A stretch of 33,032 nt of DNA, taken from NCBI GenBank assembly GCA_041168165.1, contig JBEELK010000071.1, positions 1 to 33,032 on the forward strand, written 5' to 3'. The DNA comes from SXPK01 sp041168165 (GTDB taxonomy: Bacteria > Planctomycetota > UBA1135 > UBA2386). Below are positions 6,201 through 14,966 of the stretch, one piece after another. The notes below the pieces were generated by a model, which was not told where the DNA came from, did not search any database, and saw only the letters and a list, made by a program, of their open reading frames with translations. Made by a program: the position numbers and the translations under genes. Numbering within the stretch: position 1 is the stretch's first letter; the number at the start of each line of letters is the position of its first letter.

Positions 6201-8816
6201 TCAGCGTCCGCCGTTGCTGGGCGCAGGGACCGGCTCGGGATCGAGGAATGCCTGCGCCGCGGTGACCACTTCGGGCGGGGCTTGGATGCGCACTTCCTTC
6301 TGGCCGACGGCGACCACGCACGGGACCAACGCAATCGACGCCCAGTCGTCGTTCTGCCGGCGCTGAAAGTCGACGTGGAATGCGCACGGTTGCGCCAACC
6401 GAACCGTCAGCTTGCGGGTGTCGCGGTCCCACTCGCTTTCGATCACGGGATTGGCCCAGTCCGGCAAGCCGTGCTGCGTGCCCCAATCCTCGGGCACGCT
6501 GGCTTGGATCGCCATCGGTGCGTTGTGCCGCATTCGCGGCACGCCCTCGACATGCACGACGACCGACTGCGGCTCTGGCACCACGAGGTCGAGGTCGCCG
6601 ATCACGCCGGAGCGGCGCACGAAGCCGCGATCTTCCAAGTCCAAGGCCAAGTCGAGCGCTGTCGCGGTCGTCAAGAACTGCGCGATGCCGTTCTCAAGCG
6701 ACGCACAACTCTCCCAACTGCCGTCGCGGATGCTGCGCCGATACACGGAGTGCCACCCTTCCAGCAGTTTGTTGTCCGCGCCTCGCGTGCGGATCGTCAT
6801 CACGCGAATCGTGCTGCGCAGATCCCATGGCTGGAGCCTCGGATCCATCGGTTCACCCACGCCGATGCGAACGCTGTCCATTTGCGCGAGATCATCCGAA
6901 GCAGAACCCGACTCGATGGAGATCGAATAGACGCCGGGCTTCAACTCGGTGGACGCAAACACCCACTGCCCGTCGACGAGCTTGCCCCGGATGTAGCGCC
7001 CTTGGTCGTTCTCGTTCTTCACCACGAAATCGAGACCCGTGCGTTCGACGAGCCACGACACTCCCGCATCGACGAGCACTCGCGCTTCAAAGCGTGGCCC
7101 TCGCTGCAAGCGAACGGTCAATTCTGCGCCGCGCACAAACTCGATCGGCTCCGCATTGAGGAAGCCCGGAGCGCTCACTGTGAGTTGCATGCGCGGATTG
7201 CGCCCACCCACCGCGTCGAGGATCACGAACGAGTCCTCGTCCTCCATGATCTGGACGATGTGGTCGCCAGAATGGCCCCACCTTCGGCCGTTATGCGTCG
7301 CGACATAACCCGAGATCCCCGGGCCTAGCGGCTCGTCGCAGACAAACCGACCCGTTGCCACCACGTCCACGGCCTTTGCTCGCAAATCGCCACAATCATG
7401 GTCGCGGCCCGGCGCCACGGTGACCGGGTCGAACACATAGAAGCTCTCGCCGCGCAACTGAGCTCGGAACCTGCCCGTGATCGGCTTGAGCTCGTCGTCG
7501 TCGCCGCGCATCCGAAACCAGACGCGGCCATCACTGTCGGTGCGGGAGGCTTCCCAGGTGCCGCCTGTCTCCTTCCAGAAGCTGGTGGTGTAGTTCACCA
7601 GCGGAGCTCCATCTGCGTCGAGCAAACGCGCGCGAATCGAGATCGCAGATTGGGCCAAAAGCGAGAACTCGTGCGCCACTTCCTGATTGGCTGCAGTTGG
7701 CCCAGGGACGTAGGCGTGCATGTAGTAGCCCGACGCCTGGAAGCTCAGGTTGACTGTTTGCCCGAGCCCGACATAGGGGATCCACGCTTCGCCGGCCGAA
7801 CCTGGCATCGACGTCGTCGGAGAGCCGTCATCTTGCGGTTCCGTGTATGCAGTGACCCCCCACGTCGGCGCATCGGGCAATGGCTTGCCGTCGAGGCCAA
7901 TCGCACGCACTCGCATCGACCCGTGGGCCGGCAGACGCAGCGTCGCTTCGCCATTGGGCGCCGCATCCACCCGTGCCATCACGAGCCCTGGCGCGCGAAC
8001 GAAGAACTCCAACTTCTTGGGCGGAGCGCCGGGCGGCAGGAACGCTGCGAGTTCGGCCTGCGCGCGCCCTTCCGCATCAGTGCGGCCTAGCGCCCACTCG
8101 TCTGTATCGTCCGACATCTCGCCGCGCGCAAACCTCGCAGAGAGCCCGATCGGCACGCCAGACTTCGGCTTGCCATCCGATCCCATGACGACGACGGATG
8201 CAGTGCGCGAGGGCAACAAGGCCAGTTCGACCCCTTCGGGCTTCAGCTCACTCAGCTCCGTCTCCGCAAACGCAACCAGGGAGCCCTTGCTCGCGACGAC
8301 TTGCGCAGAGTTCGGCAACCGAAGCCACGCGCAGCCGTCTGCGTCCGTCAGTTGCTTCTGCCCAAACTTGCGGCTGGCTTCGGACCGCGAAGACAACCAC
8401 AGCGCTTCCGTCCACTGCGTACGCTCGAGCGCGTCCTCCACCGGATCCGCGATCACCTCCGCGCCTTCGACCGGCTCCTTGGTCTTGCCGTCGATCACGC
8501 GAATGCGCACGTGGTTGCGCGTGCGCTTCTCCGGAGTGAGCGCGCCGTCCGCTGCGACCTTTGCGCTGGCAGCATCGTCGGTCGCATCGACCGCCTTCGC
8601 GCGCTGCGACTCGTCGACGCGGATGCCTGCGTCCGCTGCTTCAGCCGCCCGCTCCTCCGTTGCGTCGCCAGCGCCGCTCACCATCGCGACCTCTGCGTCG
8701 CCTTGCAGCACGAACGCGAGTCCGCACACGACGATGAGCGCGGCTATCGCGGCGAACAGCGCAGTGCGTCCGCGCGAAGGAGAAGTGGCGACCGTGCGGC
8801 GAGGTGGATTTGCCAT
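6201..8816 (-). CDS. Membrane-anchored carboxypeptidase-regulatory-like repeat protein (871 aa)
   Basis: One of four such proteins in the window. A hydrophobic segment at about residues 18-37 (TALFAAIAALIVVCGLAFVL) follows a basic N-terminus and should act as a signal anchor, leaving the rest outside the cytoplasm. An Ala/Asp/Glu-rich linker runs to about 110. A series of beta-sandwich modules of the CarboxypepD_reg type follows, each recognised by D-G-K-x-x-x-x-A or TDxxGRA turns: VIDGKTKEPVEGAEV, GSDGKPKSGVPIG, GLDGKPLPDAPTWG, LLDADGAPLVNYTTS, SRTDSDGRVWF. No catalytic domain is seen. The start is MANPPRR; the frame is open further upstream but that part overlaps the tRNA gene. The function is unknown; adhesion or periplasmic scaffolding is possible. 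Confidence 0.75.
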   Translation of the reverse strand: MANPPRRTVATSPSRGRTALFAAIAALIVVCGLAFVLQGDAEVAMVSGAGDATEERAAEAADAGIRVDESQRAKAVDATDDAASAKVAADGALTPEKRTRNHVRIRVIDGKTKEPVEGAEVIADPVEDALERTQWTEALWLSSRSEASRKFGQKQLTDADGCAWLRLPNSAQVVASKGSLVAFAETELSELKPEGVELALLPSRTASVVVMGSDGKPKSGVPIGLSARFARGEMSDDTDEWALGRTDAEGRAQAELAAFLPPGAPPKKLEFFVRAPGLVMARVDAAPNGEATLRLPAHGSMRVRAIGLDGKPLPDAPTWGVTAYTEPQDDGSPTTSMPGSAGEAWIPYVGLGQTVNLSFQASGYYMHAYVPGPTAANQEVAHEFSLLAQSAISIRARLLDADGAPLVNYTTSFWKETGGTWEASRTDSDGRVWFRMRGDDDELKPITGRFRAQLRGESFYVFDPVTVAPGRDHDCGDLRAKAVDVVATGRFVCDEPLGPGISGYVATHNGRRWGHSGDHIVQIMEDEDSFVILDAVGGRNPRMQLTVSAPGFLNAEPIEFVRGAELTVRLQRGPRFEARVLVDAGVSWLVERTGLDFVVKNENDQGRYIRGKLVDGQWVFASTELKPGVYSISIESGSASDDLAQMDSVRIGVGEPMDPRLQPWDLRSTIRVMTIRTRGADNKLLEGWHSVYRRSIRDGSWESCASLENGIAQFLTTATALDLALDLEDRGFVRRSGVIGDLDLVVPEPQSVVVHVEGVPRMRHNAPMAIQASVPEDWGTQHGLPDWANPVIESEWDRDTRKLTVRLAQPCAFHVDFQRRQNDDWASIALVPCVVAVGQKEVRIQAPPEVVTAAQAFLDPEPVPAPSNGGR

Positions 8817-8851
8817 GGGGACTGCGAGGACTGCGCCATTGTGCGCGCAAA

Positions 8852-8927
8852 TGGTGGGCCCTGCAGGATTCGAACCTGCAACCAAGCGGGTATGAGCCGC
8901 CGGCTCTAACCGTTGAGCTAAGGGCCC
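8852..8927 (-). tRNA. tRNA-Ile2 (anticodon CAU, lysidine type)
   Basis: A complete 76-nt cloverleaf with encoded CCA: acceptor GGGCCCT/AGGGCCC, D-arm GCTC/GAGC, anticodon stem GGCGG/CCGCT around loop CTCATAC, T-arm GCAGG-TTCGAAT-CCTGC, discriminator A. The anticodon reads CAU, which a simple reading would assign to Met. However, the D-arm, the anticodon stem with its G27-U43 wobble, and the variable loop (CCGCTTGGTTGC) follow E. coli tRNA-Ile2, not elongator Met, and the initiator features are absent. C34 should be changed to lysidine by TilS so that it reads AUA. It lies 35 bp upstream of the anchored repeat protein gene. Confidence 0.9.
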
Positions 8928-8971
8928 CCTTCTGCGCACAGCCTACGAAGAAACCCTTCGGGCTCCAACGC

Positions 8972-9994
8972 ATGGACGCCAAGATGCGGCGCGTGAACGC
9001 ACAACTCGATGCCGCGATGCTGGTCCAACGCCTGCGCGAAATGCAGGCTGCGCTGCGACTCTCGCTGTCGCTGCACATGCAGGCGCAGGCGCGCGACGCG
9101 TGGTCGCGGGCCGAGCGCGACGACGCGGGCGACACGATCTTCGGCATCGACGTTGCGGTCGAAGAGCAGCTGCTGGAGCAGTGCCGACGCTGGGGCGAAA
9201 CGCAGCGCTTTCGGCTCGTCGCAGAAGGGCTCGACCCGCGCGGCGTGACGTTTGGCGAGGAAGGCCGCGGCGGGCCGCCATTCGTGCTCATCGTCGATCC
9301 CATCGACGGCACGCGCGGATTGATGTTCGACAAGCGCAGCGCGTTTTGCCTGATGGCGATCGCCAAGGAGCGCGGGCCCGAGACCTCGCTCGCGGACATC
9401 GAGATCGCGGTCATGACCGAGTTGCCGACGACGCGGCAAGCGACGAGCGACGTGTTGTGGGCCGTGCGTGGACACGGCGCGCACGGCGAACGCTTCGATC
9501 TGCGCACCGGCACGTCGCGACGCATCGACGTCGTGCCGAGTAGCGAGACGACGGTGCGCTACGGCTTCGCCACGGTTGCGGCTTACTTCCGCGGCGGCAA
9601 AGAGCTGACCGCGCGACTCGACGACGCGATCTTTGCGCGCGCACTCGGGCCGTGGAACCCAGAGAAGGTCGAGGCCTTCTGCGACCAATACATCTGCTCC
9701 GGCGGCCATCTCGCCGAACTCGCGCTCGGCCGCGACCGCTTCGTGCTCGATGCGCGCAAGCTCGTCTGCGAAAAGCTCGGCGCGCGTTCGCCGCTGTGCT
9801 GCCGCCCTTACGATCTGTGCTGCGCGCTGATCGCGACCGAGGCTGGGTGCGTCGTGGCGGATCCCTTCGGCCGCCCGCTCAACGCGCCGCTCGACACGAC
9901 GACCAACCTCGCCTGGGCGGGATATGCCAACCAGAAGCTCGCTGCGCTGCTGCAGCCGATCGTGCGGCAAGAGATCGAGCGGGTGCTGGGGTGA
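8972..9994 (+). CDS. Inositol-monophosphatase-family phosphatase
   Basis: A 340-aa member of the Mg-dependent, lithium-sensitive IMPase/FBPase/CysQ superfamily. Visible signatures are FGEEG (the metal-binding Glu motif), VDPIDGTRGLMFDKRSAF (the D-P-I-D-G-T metal site) and, near the C-terminus, PYDLCCALIATEAGCVVADPFGRPL, equivalent to the WD-x-A-x-x-x-x-x-E-A-G-G segment with the third metal-binding Asp. It is longer than classical SuhB (about 267 aa), with an insert containing several Cys (EAFCDQYICSGGH, SPLCCRPYDLCC). The substrate could be inositol phosphate, PAP or a sugar phosphate and cannot be decided. The start is set at MDAKMRRVN, because the frame upstream of it runs over the tRNA gene on the other strand. 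It is convergent with the ApaH-like gene, 24 bp away, with no terminator between. Confidence 0.85.
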   Translation: MDAKMRRVNAQLDAAMLVQRLREMQAALRLSLSLHMQAQARDAWSRAERDDAGDTIFGIDVAVEEQLLEQCRRWGETQRFRLVAEGLDPRGVTFGEEGRGGPPFVLIVDPIDGTRGLMFDKRSAFCLMAIAKERGPETSLADIEIAVMTELPTTRQATSDVLWAVRGHGAHGERFDLRTGTSRRIDVVPSSETTVRYGFATVAAYFRGGKELTARLDDAIFARALGPWNPEKVEAFCDQYICSGGHLAELALGRDRFVLDARKLVCEKLGARSPLCCRPYDLCCALIATEAGCVVADPFGRPLNAPLDTTTNLAWAGYANQKLAALLQPIVRQEIERVLG

Positions 9995-10018
9995 GTTAGG
10001 CGGGGTGCAGGTGACCCC

Positions 10019-10651
10019 TCACCGCTTCCACCCCTCCACCTGCACGATTCGATCTTCCTCCGCGATCCACGCGGACAACTGGCCGCCATACACGCAGCCG
10101 GTGTCCAGGCCGATGCAGTGCTTCTGCACCACGAGTCCGCGGCGCGCCCAGTGGCCGAAGACGACGCGCTTGTCGCCGCGATAGAAGTCATCCCACGGGC
10201 GATAGGGCGGGCCGGGCGGCGGCCAGTCGTCGGGCGGGCGATTGCCGTGCTCGTCGCAGTAGCGCACGTTGACGAGGTAGTTGCGGTCTGCGGCGTTGAG
10301 CGAGCGCAGAGAGTCTTCGGTCCACGCAGGATGCAGGCCCGCGTGCACCATGAGGACGTCGTCGAAGATGCGCACGAACGGTTGGGCCGCGAGCCACGCG
10401 CGCTGCGCGGGATCCGCGAGCTTGCCGCGGTCGAGCACGTGGAGGTCGTGGTTGCCGAGCACGGCTTCGGCGCCGAGCTGCATCAACAGCGCGACGACAC
10501 CGGGTGAGTCGGGGCCCTTGTTGACGAGGTCGCCGCACGGCAGCAAGCGGTCCTTGCCGGGCTGATACACGACCTTGTCGAGCAGCCGCCGCAACGGCTC
10601 GAGGCAGCCCTGGATGTCACCAACGAAGATGCGACGCACGCGGTGCACCAT
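10019..10651 (-). CDS. apaH: ApaH-like symmetrical Ap4A hydrolase / metallophosphoesterase
   Basis: A 210-aa calcineurin-like phosphoesterase. The metal-binding motifs come in the order expected for ApaH: GDIQGC at 11-16, GDLVNKGPDS at 40-49, GNHDLH at 66-71, then VMVHAGLHPAW, VFGHWARRG and LDTGCVYGGQLSAW. ApaH cleaves diadenosine tetraphosphate symmetrically to two ADP and in some bacteria decaps Np4-RNAs. The protein is shorter than E. coli ApaH (about 280 aa), mostly between the HAG and GHW motifs, where the substrate lid differs. The start may instead be the GTG at 10639, giving MRRIFVGDIQG. It is divergent from murJ with 66 bp between. Confidence 0.85.
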   Translation of the reverse strand: MVHRVRRIFVGDIQGCLEPLRRLLDKVVYQPGKDRLLPCGDLVNKGPDSPGVVALLMQLGAEAVLGNHDLHVLDRGKLADPAQRAWLAAQPFVRIFDDVLMVHAGLHPAWTEDSLRSLNAADRNYLVNVRYCDEHGNRPPDDWPPPGPPYRPWDDFYRGDKRVVFGHWARRGLVVQKHCIGLDTGCVYGGQLSAWIAEEDRIVQVEGWKR

Positions 10652-10717
10652 AGCCGACGACGATGCGCGCACGAACGCTGGCGAGAACGTGGCCGCGCGT
10701 GCATCGTGCCGCCCCAC

Positions 10718-12265
10718 ATGTCGCGACTCGTCCGCGCCGCCTCCGCAATCTCAGGCTTCACGCTGCTCTCGCGCGTGTTCGGCTTGTGGCGCGACAGCCT
10801 GATGGCGGCGGTGCTCGGCGCGGGCGCGGTGTCGGACACGTTCTTCCTCGCGTGGGCGTTGCCCAACCTGATGCGGCGACTGCTCGGCGAAGGCGCGCTG
10901 TCGGCTTCGTTCGTGCCCGCATACACGGCTGCTCGCAAGCAAGGCGAAGACAACGGCAACCAACTGCTGCGCTCGGTGCTCGGCGCGGTGTTGATGATCC
11001 TGCTGCCGCTGACTGCGATCGTGGTCGTCGGCAGCGTCGCGGCCAACGCGCTGTTCGATGACGTCGACGGCCGCGGCGGGCTGCTGCTCGAACTCAACTC
11101 GATCCTCTTCCCCTACACGATCCCGATCTGCATCACCGCGATGCTGTCGGGTGCGCTCAACACGCGCGGCTCGTTCGCGTTGCCGGCAGCGGTGCCGATC
11201 GTGCTCAACGTCGTGTGGATCGCGGCTCTGTATGTCGCGGAGCCACTCGGGATTGTCGGCGATGAAGCGACGGCTGAGTTCTTGTCGTGGTCGTTGTGCA
11301 TCGGCGGCTTTGCCCAACTGGCGCTCGTCGTCGTGCCACTGCTGCGAATGAAGGCGCTGCAGCGCCCGCCGCTGCAATGGCCCGCGAAGGGCACATCATC
11401 TCGAGCAGTGTTTGTCGCAATGGCGCCGACGGTGCTCGGCATGTCGCTCGGCCAGATCTCGACGCTGATCGATCAGACGATGGCGTATTCGCTGCTCGGC
11501 GAAGGTGCCAACACCTACCTCTACCTCGGCAATCGTCTGCTGCTGTTTCCGCATGCGCTGACGGCGCTCGCAGTCGTTGTCGCGGTGTTCCCAAAGCTCG
11601 CAAGCGACGCGACCGAGGTCGATCGCGCGACGATGCGCACGACGCTCGATCGCGCGGCGGCGGCAATGCTGTTCGTCACCGTGCCCGCAGCGATGGGTCT
11701 GTTTGTGCTCGCCGACGATGTCGTCGCGGGGCTTTTCATGCGCGGCAACTTCACCGAGGAAGATGCTGCTGCGACTGCGTTGACGACGCGCTATCTGCTG
11801 ATCGGACTGCCGTTCCTCGGGTTGTCGCAGCTCTATGCGCGCGGCTACTACGCGCTCGCGCTGACCAAGACTCCGGCGCGGATCGCCGCGTGGCTGCTCG
11901 CCGCCAACGTCGCGCTCAATGCGATCTTGATCGGCGTGTTTTCGATGGGCACCGAAGGCCTCGCTGCATCGACGAGCTTCTGCGCCATCGCCAACGCCGG
12001 ATGGCTTGCGGTGGGCCTTCGTCGCGACGTGCCGCGCGCGACCGTTCGCCGCGGGCTATGGCTGCGCAACGTGCTCGCTACCGCCGCGATGTGCGCGGCG
12101 ATCCTGCTCGTGCGTCCAGAGAGCGCGGACTCGCGGACGGCGATCTTGCTGTGGCGCGTCGCGATGCCGATCACGGTCGGAATCGCGGTCTACTTCTTGG
12201 CGCACATTGCGATGCGCAGCGAAGAGATCGAGACGCTGCGACGCCGCAAGCAACGGCCGTCGTAG
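10718..12265 (+). CDS. murJ: Lipid II flippase MurJ (MviN family)
   Basis: A 515-aa polytopic membrane protein of the MOP exporter superfamily that flips lipid II for peptidoglycan synthesis. The N-terminus (RAASAISGFTLLSRVFGLWRDSLMAAVLGAGAVSDTFFLAWALPNLMRRLLGEGALSASFVPAY) is highly diagnostic, including the conserved RVFGLWRD, the FRRLLGEGA-type segment and the Arg and Asp residues of the central cavity. Later helices include PYTIPICITAMLSGALNTRGSFALPA and a SLGQISTLIDQTMAYSLLGEGANTYLYLGNRLL block. The length and about 14 predicted helices fit. The start is ATG 10718; a CATCGTGCC box sits 7 bp upstream of it. It is convergent with the next gene, only 9 bp apart. Confidence 0.95.
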   Translation: MSRLVRAASAISGFTLLSRVFGLWRDSLMAAVLGAGAVSDTFFLAWALPNLMRRLLGEGALSASFVPAYTAARKQGEDNGNQLLRSVLGAVLMILLPLTAIVVVGSVAANALFDDVDGRGGLLLELNSILFPYTIPICITAMLSGALNTRGSFALPAAVPIVLNVVWIAALYVAEPLGIVGDEATAEFLSWSLCIGGFAQLALVVVPLLRMKALQRPPLQWPAKGTSSRAVFVAMAPTVLGMSLGQISTLIDQTMAYSLLGEGANTYLYLGNRLLLFPHALTALAVVVAVFPKLASDATEVDRATMRTTLDRAAAAMLFVTVPAAMGLFVLADDVVAGLFMRGNFTEEDAAATALTTRYLLIGLPFLGLSQLYARGYYALALTKTPARIAAWLLAANVALNAILIGVFSMGTEGLAASTSFCAIANAGWLAVGLRRDVPRATVRRGLWLRNVLATAAMCAAILLVRPESADSRTAILLWRVAMPITVGIAVYFLAHIAMRSEEIETLRRRKQRPS

Positions 12266-12274
12266 CGACGCGCG

Positions 12275-12892
12275 TCACTCGACTCGGACGAAGTCGATCC
12301 AACTGCCGCCGTCTTGGTGCACGCGCAGCACACCTTGGCGCGCTTCGAAACGACGCATCTGCACCGTGCCAGGCTCCTCGATCACCCAGTCGCCGTCGGC
12401 CTCGTTGCCGTGGCCGACCAGGCCAACCATGCGGACCATGCCTGCGTTGTCAGCGCGTGACCACGTGAACACTTGCGCACGCATGCTCGGGATCCGCGGA
12501 TTGGGTCCTGGCGCCTCGAAGTGCACCATGATGTGGCGGCGGCCGATGACCATATAGCCCTTGCCCTCGGGCACTGGCTGGCCGGCAATGAAGCGCGCGC
12601 GCACGGAGTAGAGGCCCTCGATCGGATCGCGCGCACCGTAGCGCTCGGGGAGATCGCCACGCTGGACCGGCTCGATGTAGGGCTCCTCGATCGGCTTCAG
12701 CGGCGGCGCATCCGCAGGCGGCGGTGCGGGCCGATCCTTTGATTGCGGATGTTGCGCCTTTTGCTCCTGCGGCGCGGCGGGTGCCGCAGGCTTTGGATCT
12801 TGCACAAGGCACGTTGGCAGCGCGCGCATCGCAGTCGATCCCACGCCACACAACGCGGCAAGCAGAGCCGCACACACGAACTTCGTCGCCAT
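12275..12892 (-). CDS. Secreted protein of unknown function
   Basis: A 205-aa protein I do not recognise. The N-terminus MATKFVCAALLAALCGVGSTA is a Sec signal peptide; the residue before Cys15 is Leu, so it is not a good lipobox. A Pro/Ala/Gln-rich linker (about 33-70) leads to a compact domain from about 75 to the end, rich in beta-like segments: GLYSVRARFIAGQP, GYMVIGRRHIMVHFEAPG, RAQVFTWSRADNAGMVRMVGLVGHGNEADGDWVIEEPG, QGVLRVHQDGGSWIDFVRVE. The pattern suggests a small lipocalin-like or other beta-barrel fold, but no family motif is visible. It lies 19 bp downstream of an anchored repeat protein and is probably cotranscribed with it. Confidence 0.75.
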   Translation of the reverse strand: MATKFVCAALLAALCGVGSTAMRALPTCLVQDPKPAAPAAPQEQKAQHPQSKDRPAPPPADAPPLKPIEEPYIEPVQRGDLPERYGARDPIEGLYSVRARFIAGQPVPEGKGYMVIGRRHIMVHFEAPGPNPRIPSMRAQVFTWSRADNAGMVRMVGLVGHGNEADGDWVIEEPGTVQMRRFEARQGVLRVHQDGGSWIDFVRVE

Positions 12893-12911
12893 CGTTTGGT
12901 TGCTCCTCGTG

Positions 12912-14195
12912 CTAGTCGATGCGCAGGACTACTTCGCCGACTTGCTTGCCTGCTTCGATCGACACCGAGCGCTCACCGCTCAGCGTCTCCTTCTCATTGT
13001 CTTCGGTCGTCACTGTGCATTGCGCGCGCAGCATGATCTCGCCAGGCGGCGCGCCGCGAATCTCGAAGCGACCATCCTCGTCCGCATGCACCGTGACGCC
13101 GCCGATCGGGCCGCAGTCATGCCACACCATCGCGCCGCTCATCGGCAGTTGACGCATGCGCTCCACGACGCGGCCGCGCAGCACGACATCCGGCACGACT
13201 GCGATCGCGATGTCATCCTGGCCCGCATGCGCGTTGACCTGCGCGTGCGTGAAGCCAATCGGCAAGCCGTGCACGAGCAAGCGCGGCTCCAACTGCGGCG
13301 CCACATGATCGAGCGAGAACGCGCCATCGGCTGCAATGCGCGCTTCGACGCCGGGCAAACCCTTTGCGAGCACGCGCAATCGCGACGCATCCACGCCAGC
13401 AGGCAATGCGACGCGGCCGGTGATCTTCTTGGTCGGCAACATCGGCACGACCACGGACGCGTTTGGATCCAAGAACTGGTTGGACCAAGCGAGCGAGTAG
13501 CCGTCGGCGAGCACGCGAACAAACAGTGCGCCGAGATCCGACGAGAAGTCGGCGAGCGCAAAGCGCCCTTCTGAGTCCGTCACCGCCTCGCACAACGCGA
13601 TGCCATGCTCGCCGCCGCCCATGCCGATCACGCGAGCGCCCGCGACTGGTTGCATGCCGAGCGTGCGCAACCCCATCGCGAACACGCCTTCGATCGCGCC
13701 GACACGTCCCTGCAGCTGCGTTGGCGCAGCGAGCCGAATCTCGGATTGCCGCCCGCGCGTGATCGACGCGTAGCCAGTGCCGATGCCGGGACCCGAGTAG
13801 CGCAGCAACGCCGAGCGCGCGACTTCCTCCGAACCGAACACGCACGTGTCGCCATCGTCGAGCTTGCGCGTCGCGTATGGCACGGGCGGCGAAGGCTGGT
13901 GGAATGACAACTGCTCGGCGAACAACTGCAGTTCGAGCGGCGGCACCGGCGCGCCGCCGATGCCGACAAACGTGACGACCGTGCGCGAATCCTTCCATGC
14001 GCGGTAGCCAAACCACGACGCAGAGGCGATCGCGACCGGCAGCAAGATCCACACGCTCAACGGTACGCGTTGCCAGAACGAGCGCGGCTTCTGCTGGTAG
14101 CGCGCGCGGCGCGTCGATGGCGCGGCGGGCGCGTTCGCGGCCTGCGATGCAGCGGCGTCGGGCTGCTTGCCTTGGTCAGAAGGAGAATCGGTCAC
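12912..14195 (-). CDS. Membrane-anchored carboxypeptidase-regulatory-like repeat protein (427 aa)
   Basis: The shortest of the four paralogous architectures. The start is taken as GTG 14195 (VTDSPSDQGK): AAGGTG lies 9 bp before it and there is no Met until deep in the folded part. The cytoplasmic N-terminus is about 44 residues, Ala/Ser/Pro-rich then basic (TRRARYQQKPRSFWQR). A transmembrane segment at about 45-64 (VPLSVWILLPVAIASASWFG) anchors it. The outer part contains modules such as LQGRVGAIEGVFAMGL, GARVIGMGGGEHGIALCEAVTDSEGRFALADF, LRGRVVERMRQLPMSGAMVWHD and TVHADEDGRFEIRGAPPGEIMLRA, which are typical regulatory-domain beta-sandwiches ending in D-G-R-F turns. No enzyme domain is seen. 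It is divergent from rpiA with an 84-bp gap. Confidence 0.75.
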   Translation of the reverse strand: MTDSPSDQGKQPDAAASQAANAPAAPSTRRARYQQKPRSFWQRVPLSVWILLPVAIASASWFGYRAWKDSRTVVTFVGIGGAPVPPLELQLFAEQLSFHQPSPPVPYATRKLDDGDTCVFGSEEVARSALLRYSGPGIGTGYASITRGRQSEIRLAAPTQLQGRVGAIEGVFAMGLRTLGMQPVAGARVIGMGGGEHGIALCEAVTDSEGRFALADFSSDLGALFVRVLADGYSLAWSNQFLDPNASVVVPMLPTKKITGRVALPAGVDASRLRVLAKGLPGVEARIAADGAFSLDHVAPQLEPRLLVHGLPIGFTHAQVNAHAGQDDIAIAVVPDVVLRGRVVERMRQLPMSGAMVWHDCGPIGGVTVHADEDGRFEIRGAPPGEIMLRAQCTVTTEDNEKETLSGERSVSIEAGKQVGEVVLRID

Positions 14196-14240
14196 GAGTT
14201 GTCGCACCTTACACGGACGATGCGGCGCCGAGGTTTGGTG

Positions 14241-14270
14241 TTGGGGCCGGAAATCGTGCGTCGCTATCGT
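14241..14270 (+). promoter_or_regulatory. Probable rpiA promoter
   Basis: TTGGGG (14241-14246), an 18-bp spacer and TATCGT (14265-14270). The start would fall around 14277, giving an almost leaderless mRNA for the ATG at 14280. The -10 region lies in GCGTCGCTATCGTGCC, which recurs with one change upstream of fabI. Confidence 0.45.
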
Positions 14271-14279
14271 GCCTCGACG

Positions 14280-14966
14280 ATGACGGATCCCACCGCCGCC
14301 AAACGCGCCGTGGCCTACGCCGCAGCCGACCTCGTGCAGGACGGCATGAAGCTCGGCCTCGGCAGCGGCTCGACGTTCTTGTTCGTGCTGGAGCGGCTCG
14401 CGCAGCGCATGAAGTCCGAGAAGCTCCGCATCGCGGGCGTGCCGACGAGCGCGGGCACAGCGGCAGCAGCACAGCAGAGCGGCATCCCGTTGCTGAGCAT
14501 GGTCGAGGTGGACTGGCTCGACATGGCAATCGACGGCGCCGACGAGATCGACCCAGACAAGAACATGATCAAGGGCGGCGGCGCAGCGCTCACTCGCGAG
14601 AAGATCGTCGCTGCTGCCGCGCGCGAGATGGTCGTGATCGTCGACGAGTCCAAGCTCGTGCCCGTGCTCGGCGAGAAGTTCCGGCTGCCGGTCGAGGTGC
14701 TGACGTTTGGCTGGCGGCAAACCGAGCGCGCGATCGCCGACACCGGCTGCGTGCCGACGTTGCGCCGCACGAAGAGCGACGACCCGTTGCTCACCGACAA
14801 CGGCAACTACGTGCTCGACTGCAAGTACGACGGCATCACCGACCCCAAGCGACTGCACGACCAGCTCAACGCGATTCCGGGCGTGCTCGATAACGGCCTC
14901 TTCGTCGGCATGGCGGGCCGCGTGCTCGTCAGCGACGCGAGCGGCAAGGTGCGACTGCTGCCGTGA
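14280..14966 (+). CDS. rpiA: Ribose-5-phosphate isomerase A
   Basis: A 228-aa enzyme interconverting ribose-5-phosphate and ribulose-5-phosphate in the pentose phosphate pathway. All family signatures are present: GLGSGSTF at 26-33 (phosphate loop), DGADEID at 85-91, KGGGAALTREKI at 98-109 with the catalytic Lys98 and Glu107, VDESKLV, and the C-terminal block with GITDP and DNGLFVGMAGRVLV. The length equals that of typical RpiA (about 219-230 aa). The start is the ATG right after the probable promoter. Its TGA stop overlaps the GTG start of sixA in the tetranucleotide GTGA, so translation is probably coupled. Confidence 0.97.
   Translation: MTDPTAAKRAVAYAAADLVQDGMKLGLGSGSTFLFVLERLAQRMKSEKLRIAGVPTSAGTAAAAQQSGIPLLSMVEVDWLDMAIDGADEIDPDKNMIKGGGAALTREKIVAAAAREMVVIVDESKLVPVLGEKFRLPVEVLTFGWRQTERAIADTGCVPTLRRTKSDDPLLTDNGNYVLDCKYDGITDPKRLHDQLNAIPGVLDNGLFVGMAGRVLVSDASGKVRLLP

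Noticed and set aside
8817..8939. N-terminal extension of the 871-aa repeat protein and of the IMPase-family gene across the tRNA
   Set aside because: Both open frames read through the tRNA gene. Starts at 8816 and 8972 remove the overlap and give normal N-termini.
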